Shown piece after piece: positions 1 through 6,720 of a DNA stretch of 10,706 nt. Origin of the DNA: Termitomyces sp. T153 (taxonomy: Eukaryota > Basidiomycota > Agaricomycetes > Agaricales > Lyophyllaceae); the NCBI GenBank assembly GCA_018296165.2, contig JACKQL020000302.1:1-10706 (forward strand), given 5' to 3'. Below the pieces are notes generated by a model. That model was not told the DNA's origin. It ran no database searches and worked only from the letters and a program-made list of their open reading frames with translations. The stretch's first letter is position 1. Each line of letters starts with the position of its first letter. The translations under genes and the position numbers were made by a program.

Positions 1-174
1 TGCTGTCTTGACTTCTAGAAGAGCTGACACCTATACTTGATCTTTGCAAGTGGAGATTGCTCACTTTGTCTTTGCCAGATTGAGTATCCAATTATCTTTG
101 CTCCTGATTGACATGGATAATGCATATCTGGAATATCCTTTGTCCTCACTGCCCCCACTTTTAGACCCACTGCA
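1..174 (+). other. Presumed 5' leader (or lost gag N-terminus) of the copia element
   Basis: No gene is visible here. The gag frame has stops at 109-111 and 118-120 and is open from 121. No copy of the 3' LTR and no recognisable tRNA primer-binding site is present, so the LTR edge must lie upstream. A 10-bp palindrome, CTTCTAGAAG, occupies about 11-20 and has no known role. The stretch is best read as untranslated leader between the 5' LTR and gag, or as decayed gag N-terminus. Confidence 0.45.
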
Positions 175-1140
175 ATGCTACCAATGAGCAAAAACACTAA
201 AACGTCCCCTCCACCCCTAACTGTGATGAGGATTGCAGAGATGAAACTGGTTGATAACTTGGCCAACCCTACCATAGTGCCTGTCAGAAAGATAATATCA
301 TCTTGGGCAGGCCATATCCTGGACAAAGATGATGGCAAGTACACAGACTGGGCATATGCAATGAAACTGGAACTCACCATAGTCCAGCTCTGGGATTATA
401 TATTTGACTCATCACCTTGCTCCCATGAGACATATGAACCACATGCATGCTGTGCATGAGCCTTGAACAGACAACTAGCCAGTTCTTTCCTAAAGTGCAC
501 AATCTCTGCATCTGAGCAGAAACTTTGCACTGATAAGGATGATCTGGTGGTCCTATGGACATATCTGAAGGATTGCCATGGTGGTGCCACTCCAGTTAAG
601 CAGGTCTGCCTCCTCCAGGAAGCCCTCACCACAAAGTGTTCACCTTTCAAGCCCCTGACAAAGATAGTCAATGCAATCTTTGAGAAGATCAATCATGCTT
701 TCAATGCTGGTGACATGACAAAGGACCTGTTGAAGTCCATCACTGTACTTTCAACCCTCTCGGACAAGACCTATGCCCACCTCCATTTCATCATCTCACA
801 TGACTTAGGACAGGCTGGAGGTGTGGCCAAGTATGGGCCAACTGAGATCTGGCTATTCTTGGAAGGGGAGCAGATGTTGCTAGAAGTGGATAAGTCTGCA
901 TCTGTGCCTTGCAACTTGGACCTGGCAGCATTTGCAGCTAAGCCTTATTGGGGCAGTAATCTCACCTGCTAGGCCTGCAAAGCCCAGAAATGACCAGTAC
1001 ACATTTATACAGGGCATACTGCCCCCTGGTGCATTCTGGAAGAGGGTGGCATGGCAGGGAAGTCTGCTAAGGAGTCTAAGAGGGCTCAGTTGGCCTACTA
1101 TGACAACACTTGGAAAGAGAAGAAGGGCAAAAAGACCTTG
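175..1140 (+). pseudogene. Copia Gag: capsid region and degenerate zinc knuckle
   Basis: Gag forms the cytoplasmic virus-like particle and packages element RNA. The capsid-like part contains YTDWAYAMKLEL...LWDYIF (around 340-405), then ASEQKL, GGATPVKQVCLLQEAL (around 580-630) and AFNAGDMTKDLLKSI (around 700-740). These match the usual copia Gag (UBN2/Retrotran_gag_2) pattern of a W-x3-M helix, an ALWDYI-like motif and a D-[IM]-T-x-DLL motif. The frame is cut by TGA at 457-459 and TAG at 970-972. A zinc knuckle follows, with Cys at 967 and 976, His at 1015 and Cys at 1030, interrupted by TAG at 970 and TGA at 991. It leads into CILEEGGMAGKS, typical of fungal copia Gag just after the knuckle. 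Family assignment is by recalled family pattern, not by alignment. Confidence 0.82.
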
Positions 1141-1647
1141 AAGATCACATTCACACCTGCTGGAGGCAGCGCTTTCACCCTAGAAAGAGATCCCAAGACA
1201 ATCATGGCCTACCTTGTTATAAAGGGTACCTCAGTACAGTCAGACACATCATCAAAACAGGAGTTTGCAGGGCTGGCCTCAGATGTGATTCCCATGACCA
1301 GCTCCCTAATAGACATGGAGAACCTCAAGATTGATGCATGGATTGTGCTTGAGGAGGAGCCTGAGATAAATGATAGCCACACTAGATTCAACCAAGACCT
1401 CACCCTATCCTGCAAACTCCAGACAGGACCATTCTTCCTAGACTCTGGGGCCATAGTACACATCTCACCAGATGCAGCAGACTTTACCATACTCAAACCC
1501 ATTCATGAACAGCCCATTTGAGGCATAGGAGGCACCTGTATTGCAGCCACTGGAGTAGGCACTGTCTGACTACAGATAGACGAGCAAAACCACTTAGACC
1601 TTGAGAACATACTTCATGCACCTAGATCAACTGTCTGTCTCCCATCT
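1141..1647 (+). pseudogene. Copia aspartic protease domain
   Basis: The protease would cleave the Gag-Pol polyprotein inside the particle and act as a homodimer. The active-site triplet Asp-Ser-Gly is at 1441-1449, in the context FFLDSGAIVHISPDAADF, followed by the expected flap/glycine region GIGGTCIAATGVGTV (about 1522-1566). Downstream NILHAPRSTVCLPSVSKLAQ (around 1606-1665) matches the end of the copia protease and its linker to integrase. Two TGA codons break the domain at 1519-1521 and 1567-1569. Both lie where Arg or Lys would be plausible. The catalytic triplet itself is preserved, so inactivation is by truncation rather than by loss of the active site. Confidence 0.85.
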
Positions 1648-2640
1648 GTGAGCAAACTAGCCCAGCAAAATGGAGTAATATCAACCTTTGACAACACCAA
1701 AGTCACTCTGTGCAATAGAGCCAGTGGTAAAGTCATTGCTACTGGTACACTTCTTCCAAAGCATGGTCTCTATGCTCTAAATATTCATAACCACCAAGCA
1801 CTTGCTGTCCATGCTCTACCTGACTTGAAAACCTGGCACCTCAGACTTAGCCATGCCAACTACCAATCTATCATACAGATGGCATGGGCTGGGATGATCA
1901 AAGGTATGCCATTATCCTTTCCTTCCAAACCTCCTAAATGTGACCATTGTATTCTTGAAAAGCAATCCAGGACACTGGTACCAAAGGAGAGGGAGGAGAG
2001 AGAGGGGCACAGGGCAATGAGGAGACTGGAGAAAATCTGGGTTGACTTAACAGGACAGGTGGCAATTACATCCAGGACTGGTAATAATTACATCATAAAT
2101 GTGGTTAATAATTACTCAAATAAGCCATGGTCCATACCACTCAAAACAAAAGATAGCACATTCAAGGAATTAAGAGCTTGGATTCTTGCCAGAGAAAACA
2201 AAATGAGTGAATGTCTGAAGATTCCATGAGTTGACCATGATGGCAAATTCAATGGGGGAGAGCATAGGAAGTGGTACAAACAAAGAGAAATAATATTGGA
2301 GGTTGGTGCTCCCTACACATCAGCACACATGGGCAGAGTTGAGAGAATGCATTGGACTCTAATGAGAAAAGTGCAGACAATGCATCTAGCCACTAATTGT
2401 CTGCTATTTCTGTGGGACAAATTTTATCTGATAGCTGCCCATCTGCATGGGAAAACAAAGATGTTGGCAGTGCATGATGTCACACCAGATGAGCTTTGGT
2501 ACTGTAAAAGGCCAAACTATACATACATCTGTGAGATTGGATGCCATGTCTTTGTGCTAGTTCTCAACAAAAACAACTCCAAGATATTTGAGTGATCCAT
2601 TGAGTGCGTGCTTATTGGTTATGACACAAACTCAAAAGCA
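1648..2640 (+). pseudogene. Copia integrase (HHCC finger plus DDE core)
   Basis: Integrase inserts the cDNA into the genome. The pre-integrase/HHCC zinc finger has His at 1837 and 1852 and Cys at 1939 and 1948, giving H-x4-H-x28-C-x2-C in WHLRLSHANY...KCDHCILEKQ. The rve core has its acidic triad at 2044 (WVDLTG), 2233 (VDHDGKF) and 2341 (GRVER), giving D-x62-D-x35-E, the canonical D,D35E spacing. A TGA at 2227-2229 sits directly before the second Asp block, where the family usually has Leu-Arg. A second TGA at 2593-2595 lies before SIECVLIGYDTNSKAYHCYN, the usual copia integrase-to-RT transition motif. All metal-binding and catalytic residues survive; the breaks are stop codons only. Confidence 0.9.
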
Positions 2641-3230
2641 TATCACTGCTACAATAGGTCAATACAAAAAGTATATAGCTCATATCATGTACAGTTTATA
2701 GAAAGCTACAACAATGATGCATCACTAAATCTGGCCTTCACATCCCCCCCAGTATCACTGACTCCCAAGAACATTCCACCCCTCAATACTTCAACCATGA
2801 GCTCTATTGCAACAAGTACTACTATCAACTCCATCAACACCACAGGAGGAGATGAAGATGAGCAACTGATCATACCTGGAACCATTCTCCACAACACTCT
2901 GGCTGACTAGCAACCCAATGAGCTCATTGACAATGAAGTACCCCAAGACCCCCAAGTATGACACTCCACACAAGCAATAATACCAACAGAAAAGGCTAGT
3001 GGAGGAGTTTGGGCTAAAACTTGCACTGAGAGGGCTGTCAGAGAGTCCAAGGAGTCAGCAGAGAGGGTGAGAGCCAGCCGCACTGAATGCCAGAGAGAAA
3101 TGAAGGAACAGCAGCATGAAGATGATGTCAGACAGGACCCACACAATCTAGATTGCATCCTGTCAGTACTAAACATGATCAAGGACCCACAGTACCTAGA
3201 CCCTGAGGCCAACTTCAAGACTCTGAGAAT
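2641..3230 (+). pseudogene. Copia integrase-RT linker (low-complexity, Ser/Thr- and Glu-rich)
   Basis: The same frame continues through a Ser/Thr/Asn-rich stretch (about 2740-2880) and then a charged segment rich in Glu, Arg and Ser (about 3010-3130). Copia polyproteins usually carry a variable linker of this kind between the integrase and the RT. TAG at 2908-2910 and TGA at 2959-2961 interrupt it. The second precedes HST, and in many copia linkers the matching position is Arg in an R-R-S-T-R-like motif. No domain is recognisable in the linker itself. Confidence 0.6.
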
Positions 3231-4182
3231 CTGGGATGAAGCCAGGAACTCTCCTGATGGGCACTGCTGGAAACAATCCTACCATGAGGAATTGGACTCA
3301 CTAAAGGAGATGGGAATGTGGAAATTGATTCCACAGGGAGATGTTCCATGGGGCCACTGAGTTCTCAAAGGACACCCAGTATTTTCCATAAAACAAGACA
3401 AAAATGGAAAAGTCACCAGGTTCAAGATGTGGCACATAGTCCAAGGTTTCAACCAGGTATATGGGAGAGATTACACACATACCACTTCACCTACAGCATG
3501 CACAGAATCCTGGAGGATTTTATTGCACCTAGCAGCTTCCTTGGGATGGGACACAAATCAAATTGACATCAAAACAGCATTCTTAAATAGAATCTTACCT
3601 GAAGAGGAGACTGTATATATGGAACAGCCAAGGGGATTCAAAGAGTTGGGAAGAGAAGACTGGGTATGTCACTTGGTGAAAGGCCTGTATGGCATGAAGC
3701 AGGTGGGTTGGATCTGGAATAGGAAGTTAGATGAACAGATGAAGAAGTGGGGATTTACCTGGCTGGAATGTGAGGCATGCCTATATTATAGAAAAACAAA
3801 GAAAGGTGTGGTGATTGTTGGAGTGCATGTTGATGACTTTTTAGCAATTGCTAGCACAAAAATGGCAAATGAGGAATTCAAATAACAAATGGCAGAAGTT
3901 TGGACAATTGTAGACTTGGGAGTGCCCAAGCATATCCTGGGCATTGCTGTGAACTGGGACTATGAGACACGCAAAGTATACCTCTCTCAAACCACTCTCA
4001 TTGACCAAATGATCCAGCAGTTTGGACAGTCTAACACAGCACCATTATTCACACCTATAGATCCAGGCACAAAATTACACCTTGCTGACCTGTCAGAATT
4101 ACCTCCTGAGGAGTGCAAAAAGATCTCCCAACTGCCTTACTGTTGCCTGGTGGGAGGCCTCCTATGGCTTGCAGTTTCCACT
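3231..4182 (+). pseudogene. Copia reverse transcriptase (RVT_2-like)
   Basis: Reverse transcriptase copies the genomic RNA into cDNA in the particle. The segment reads EARNSPDGHCWKQSYHEELDSL (around 3235-3300), then KMWHIVQGFNQVYGRDYTHT (around 3424-3480), the first catalytic block NQIDIKTAFLN with Asp at 3565, and MEQPRGF, VCHLVKGLYGMKQ. The active-site block is VGVHVDDFLA with both Asp codons at 3832 and 3835. Later come QTTLIDQM and YCCLVGGLLWLAVST. This is the RVT_2 order of motifs. The three catalytic Asp residues remain. TGA at 3358-3360 cuts the N-terminal part and TAA at 3883-3885 the thumb side; the latter stands in a FK(Q)QM-like context and looks like CAA-to-TAA. Confidence 0.9.
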
Positions 4183-4804
4183 TGACTGGACATACAATAC
4201 GCAGTACAGCAACTCTCACAATATCTCAATTGTTACACTAGGACTCATTGGAATGCTGCAAATTCAGACCCTCCGCTATCTAAAGGGCACCCAAACACTG
4301 GGACTATCTCTCGGGGGTAACCAGCCAGTCACTCTACTAGGGTTCATGGACTCGGACTGGGCCAATTGCTTAGACATGAGGAGGAGTGTAGGGGGTTATG
4401 CCTGGACACTCGGCTCAGGTGTAATTTCCTAGTCCACACAAAAACAGCATACAGTTGCCACCTTCTCCTGTGAGGTGGAGTATATGGCTGCCTTTGAAGC
4501 CACCAAAGAATGCATTTGGTTGCATACTCTAATGACAGCAATAGGTTATACCCCACCGGAACCCACTACTCTCCTCTGCAACAATAACTCTGCCATAAAT
4601 TTATCTGAGGACCCAATGCTACATCAACATGTCAAACACATTGACATAAAATATCACTTCCTGCATGAGTGCATTGCCTCAAAGGAAATCACCATCCAAT
4701 ACATAAACACTAAAGACAACATTACTAATATCTTCACCAAGGTGTTACATTCCCTGCAATTTTTGAAGCTGCATTCAATCCTTGGAATACAGGATTCCAC
4801 ATGA
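4183..4804 (+). pseudogene. Copia RT end and RNase H, frameshifted
   Basis: RNase H removes RNA from the RNA/DNA hybrid. Frame 1 gives LDIQYAVQQLSQ after a TGA at 4183, then reading shifts at about 4261 to frame 2, which runs LRYLKGTQTLGLSL, FMDSDWANCLDMRRSVGGY (Asp at 4349), a TAG at 4430-4432 where Trp is usual, EVEYMAAFEATKE (Glu at 4478), LLCNNNSAINLSED, HVKHIDIKYHFL and TKDNITNIFTK. The third catalytic position (usually Asp in C-D-N) is Asn at 4580-4582. GCGAC-to-GCAAC is a CpG transition, which probably abolishes activity independently of the stop. The natural terminator is TGA at 4802-4804. Confidence 0.9.
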
Positions 4805-4834
4805 GGAGGAGTTCAACTTCATGACTAATGCCCA

Positions 4835-4847
4835 CAGTGAGGAGGAG
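4835..4847 (+). promoter_or_regulatory. Polypurine tract of the copia element
   Basis: A purine-rich run, with AGTGAGGAGGAG at its core, ends immediately before the TG that opens the LTR. In LTR elements such a tract resists RNase H and primes plus-strand DNA synthesis, and this position directly against the LTR is where it should be. An identical 11-mer (TGAGGAGGAGT) also occurs at 4802-4812, overlapping the polyprotein stop codon, so the tract appears in duplicate 36 bp apart. Confidence 0.75.
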
Positions 4848-4920
4848 TGTTGCAATCCAGCATTCAAGTTCACCACGAGCATTGGAACAGACCTGGGAAC
4901 ACAAAGCACTCAGGGTTGCA

Positions 4921-4980
4921 TTGGCCAATGCACTCTTTGTCTGAAAGAACAATGGACAAAATAGAGATATATATACTACA
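4921..4980 (+). promoter_or_regulatory. Putative U3 promoter of the copia LTR (CCAAT and TATA)
   Basis: A CCAAT pentamer (4925-4929, in TTGGCCAATG) lies about 40 bp upstream of the AT-rich run GATATATATAC (about 4966-4976). With usual TATA spacing, transcription would start near 4995-5005. In the 5' LTR this arrangement would drive the genomic RNA; in the 3' LTR it could drive outward transcription into the spacer. The call rests on consensus motifs only. Confidence 0.45.
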
Positions 4981-4993
4981 CCATGTTATCAGC

Positions 4994-5024
4994 ACCCTCA
5001 GTCAATTGAGCAAAGACTGAGGGT
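4994..5024 (+). repeat. Perfect inverted repeat, 10-bp stem with 11-nt loop, in the copia LTR
   Basis: ACCCTCAGTC at 4994-5003 is the exact reverse complement of GACTGAGGGT at 5015-5024. The loop is AATTGAGCAAA. It falls about 20-30 bp downstream of the TATA motif, so it would sit at or near the 5' end of the transcript. A stem-loop there could affect translation, packaging or strand transfer, or could act as DNA; none of these is shown by the sequence. Confidence 0.7.
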
Positions 5025-5165
5025 GAGTTACAATACAGACTAGATGACTAGACAAATACTGACCATACAATACAGACTTACATATAATCATGTCATATAG
5101 GTAGGAAATCAATAATAGTCGATTGAGCAAAGACTGAGGACTTACATATAATTGTGTCGTATAGG
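5001..5165 (+). repeat. Duplicated A-B modules inside the copia LTR
   Basis: Module A (22 bp, core ATTGAGCAAAGACTGAGG) occurs at 5001-5022 and 5118-5139 with one mismatch. Module B (27 bp, core CTTACATATAAT, then a GTC-x-TATAGG end) occurs at 5075-5101 and 5139-5165 with a few mismatches. The second A and B are contiguous, while the first pair is separated by about 52 bp that itself holds CAATACAGAC twice (5031-5040, 5068-5077). The pattern suggests an old internal tandem duplication with later insertion or deletion. The mismatches are largely C/T or G/A changes at CpG-like sites. Confidence 0.75.
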
Positions 5166-5180
5166 ATTCACTCTCTAACA

Positions 5181-5772
5181 ATTACCACCCCCTTACATAC
5201 TGCAGGACCTAGAACACTATGTTCAAGGATTAATCCATGTGAAAATGGGGCATGATGGCTCAGCTGGCACCATCATGTCCCAAAAAGTGGGTCACATGAC
5301 TTGCAAGTGCAAGGTTAGGGTTTTGACTCTGGCTGAGTGTGCCTGTGTGGAAAACACCTTAGACATCACATGGGTTCTTCAATGCTGCCAGAAAGCCTTC
5401 ACCCACATGTGCTGACTAGGGAGGCTTTGTGGTGCAGGCTGGTGGGGACTGACCAATCAGCACATGGTTTGATGAGGCAAGGTGACCACCATGCCCATGA
5501 TCAGATGAGAAAAACAGACAATTTCCCCAGTGCAACGGATTTGGAAAAGTGTAAGGGCGACCTCTGGAGGCTGGGGCTCAATCACACAGCTGGCAAAGGG
5601 AAATCCAAAGTCTATTCAGTACTGTACAGTGTCTACTGAGATAACTACTCACCTGGCAAAGGGAAATCCAAAGAGAACAAGTCTGGGGATTCCCTAGGCC
5701 AGGTGTGATGCTTCAGAGGCTTCAGAAGCATGAGAAACAACTGTACAGTATGACAGAGAAAAAAGATACAAG
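5181..5772. other. Spacer between the two elements, no recognised gene
   Basis: No family, conserved motif or convincing coding frame is visible on either strand; the longest open frame (about 100 codons, 5337-5639) has no recognisable domain. The stretch has a 21-bp exact direct repeat (5590-5610 and 5653-5673), the 10-bp palindrome ACTGTACAGT twice (5621-5630, 5740-5749), and inverted pairs CATGATGG/CCATCATG (5251-5258, 5270-5277) and ATGCTTC/GAAGCAT (about 5707-5730). Only about two CpGs remain, as in the neighbouring elements, so it has probably been methylated repeat DNA too. It may be a remnant of a third element, host intergenic DNA, or part of a longer gypsy LTR if the 5773 boundary is wrong. 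Confidence 0.6.
5590..5673. repeat. 21-bp exact direct repeat, copies 63 bp apart
   Basis: The 21-mer with core GGCAAAGGGAAATCC occurs identically at 5590-5610 and 5653-5673. Between them lie 42 bp containing the palindrome ACTGTACAGT. Two exact copies in a strongly mutated neighbourhood suggest either a recent local duplication or a lack of CpG in the unit (it has none), which would protect it from the prevailing mutation. Confidence 0.8.
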
Positions 5773-5992
5773 TGATGTGTCAGCAATTGGTCAGCAGTTA
5801 CATAAGCCAGTGGCAGTGTCAAAGGGCCACACTTGTCTGAATTATTGATAGAGAACCAGTGCAGCCTGAGGGCTGAAACTAGGACCAATAGATAGGGAAA
5901 AGGAAGGAGAATAAAGGAAAACTATAATGGAGCAAATCTGACAAGAACTGGAGGAGGAGAAGGGGAAACAAGTGAGACATCCCCTGACATCA
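5773..5992 (-). repeat. 3' LTR of the gypsy chromovirus (about 220 bp)
   Basis: On the minus strand the LTR opens with TGATGTCAG directly after a G-rich polypurine tract and closes with CTGACACATCA at 5773-5783. These termini are inverted repeats apart from a 2-bp difference (TGATGT-CAG against TGATGTGTCAG), and TGATGT/ACATCA are normal ends for fungal chromovirus LTRs. TGATGT occurs nowhere else on the + strand between 5181 and 5992, which supports 5773 as the far edge. A TATA-like TTATAG and CTTTATT lie around 5910-5930 on the minus strand. The second LTR is outside the window, so the length is inferred. Confidence 0.65.
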
Positions 5993-6002
5993 CCCCCCCT
6001 CT
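5993..6002 (-). promoter_or_regulatory. Polypurine tract of the gypsy element
   Basis: On the minus strand AGAGGGGGGG abuts the LTR start TGATGT. This is the expected plus-strand primer site. It overlaps the pol stop codon TAG (6001-6003), so pol has no 3' untranslated spacer before the tract. Confidence 0.8.
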
Positions 6003-6720
6003 AGGATGCGGCGCCTCGACGCACTGGGTAGAAGAAGTCACGAATTGCCTGGTCAGCTGGTGAAATAGAGTAGATGCCTCAAATTGCTTTGGGGGCATTG
6101 GGATGCCTATGGTAGAAGTCCCAGACTAAGCCTGGTGCATGAACATTAGCCTGTGGTTCCCAAGAGATGTCCTCAATGCCATATCCCTTCCATTTCACCT
6201 TGAACTGCAACTTCCCTCAGAATACCCTGCTGTCCAAGATTTCCTCCACCTCATACTCTTCCTCATCATTGACCAGGACTGGTGGTGGGGGTGGCTTAGG
6301 GCAACAGCCTGGGATTGGATCCTCTGGAGCTGGAAACAACTTGACCACATTGAAGACTGGATGCAGTTGGCGCAGGCCTGCTGGGAGTTTAAGTTGGTAT
6401 GCCAAAGGCCCTACCTTCTTCTCCACCATGAAGGGGCCCAGATGACGATGTGACAGCTTCAGGGATGGCCTTGTTGTCTTAATGTCTGAGCTATCCAAGT
6501 ACACATGGTCCCCAGGCTTGTAAACTGGAGCAGGTGTCTGTCTGCAATCATAGTACCATGCCATGTCTTCCTTGGCCTTCACCAATGCAGCTTTTGCCTC
6601 CTCCTGTGCCCTTCTCATCTGGTTCACAAACTCGTTGACAGAATTGTTCTCTGAGGGGCATGCCCGAGGTTCAAATCCCATGTGAGGGTGCCTGCCAGTG
6701 TCCAGGAAGAATGGAGTCAT
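6001..6720 (-). pseudogene. Gypsy integrase C-terminus with chromodomain
   Basis: The segment opens TPFFLDTGRHP, passes through a charged helical stretch (MRRAQEEAKAAL...MAWYYD), then the GPY/F-type module VYKPGDHVYLDSSDI, LKLSHRHLGPFMVEKKVG, YQLKLPAGLRQLHPVFNV. A proline run leads to the chromodomain EEEYEVEEILDSRVF, then after TGA 6217 GKLQFKVKWKGYGIEDISWEP...FYHRHPNAPKAI (to about 6082). The aromatic positions of a histone-binding cage (Y in EYEVEEI, W in VKWKGY, and the W of SWEP) are present. In related elements such domains are thought to steer integration to heterochromatin marks. A second TGA at 6079-6081 precedes an Arg-rich tail ending VRRGAAS. Both stops fit CGA-to-TGA. Confidence 0.92.

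Larger units (their letters stand above)
175..4804 (+). pseudogene. Copia gag-pol polyprotein, broken by 13 stops and one frameshift
   Basis: This is the whole polyprotein region; the domains are listed separately. In-frame stops are TGA at 457, 991, 1519, 1567, 2227, 2593, 2959, 3358 and 4183, TAG at 970, 2908 and 4430, and TAA at 3883. Reading moves from frame 1 to frame 2 at about 4261, which looks like one extra base: frame 1 gives ...LSQYLNCYTRTHWNAA and frame 2 resumes IQTLRYLKGT. The natural end is TGA at 4802-4804, just before the polypurine tract. The first plausible start is ATG at 175 or 184. Several TGA codons sit where the family has Arg, for example in ST(R)PDI-like and VGY-like contexts, so they look like CGA-to-TGA changes. 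A functional product is very unlikely. Confidence 0.92.
1..5180 (+). mobile_element. Ty1/copia-type LTR retrotransposon, decayed, 5' end outside window
   Basis: The order of domains on the + strand is gag, protease, integrase, RT, RNase H, polypurine tract and LTR. Integrase lying before RT is what defines the Ty1/copia (Pseudoviridae) order. The 3' LTR is at 4848-5180, and no matching 5' LTR occurs inside the window, so the element begins left of base 1. One frame (starts at 1 modulo 3) carries the polyprotein from 175 to about 4260, and a second frame carries it from 4262 to 4804. Thirteen premature stops and one frameshift make it non-autonomous. The bases 5181-5185 (attac) would be the right copy of a 5-bp target duplication, which cannot be confirmed without the left flank. 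Confidence 0.93.
4848..5180 (+). repeat. 3' LTR of the copia element (333 bp)
   Basis: The left edge is set by the polypurine tract and TGTTG. The right edge is set by TAACA at 5176-5180, giving near-perfect inverted termini (TGTT...AACA; the expected CAACA differs by one C-to-T). The length is ordinary for copia elements. A CCAAT motif (4925-4929), a TATA motif (4966-4975), a strong hairpin (4994-5024) and internal duplications lie inside. The other LTR is outside the window, so the boundaries are inferred from termini and the tract, not from comparison of two copies. Confidence 0.7.

Noticed and set aside
15..380. 121-codon minus-strand frame with hydrophobic stretches
   Set aside because: It is antisense to the Gag region and its leader, which have clear family motifs. 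The hydrophobic look comes from reading Gag codons in reverse; no homology is recognised.
5001..5165. CRISPR-like repeats in the copia LTR
   Set aside because: Only two copies of each module, irregular spacing and a fungal retrotransposon context; an internal LTR duplication explains them.
5337..5639. 100-codon plus-strand frame in the spacer
   Set aside because: No recognisable domain, biased composition with many His, Met and Cys, and an end that runs into the 21-bp direct repeat. Length alone is not enough.
5694..5888. 64-codon minus-strand frame across the spacer and gypsy LTR
   Set aside because: It crosses the inferred LTR edge and has no domain; a chance frame in non-coding LTR sequence.
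6139..6453. Plus-strand 104-codon frame rich in Trp and Leu
   Set aside because: It is the antisense of the chromodomain and proline-rich linker; the Trp-rich composition reflects CCA/CCT proline codons on the coding strand.
6665..6682. GGTTCAAATCCC resembles a tRNA B box
   Set aside because: It lies in the gypsy integrase coding region (GFEPRA on the minus strand), and no A box or cloverleaf can be formed around it.
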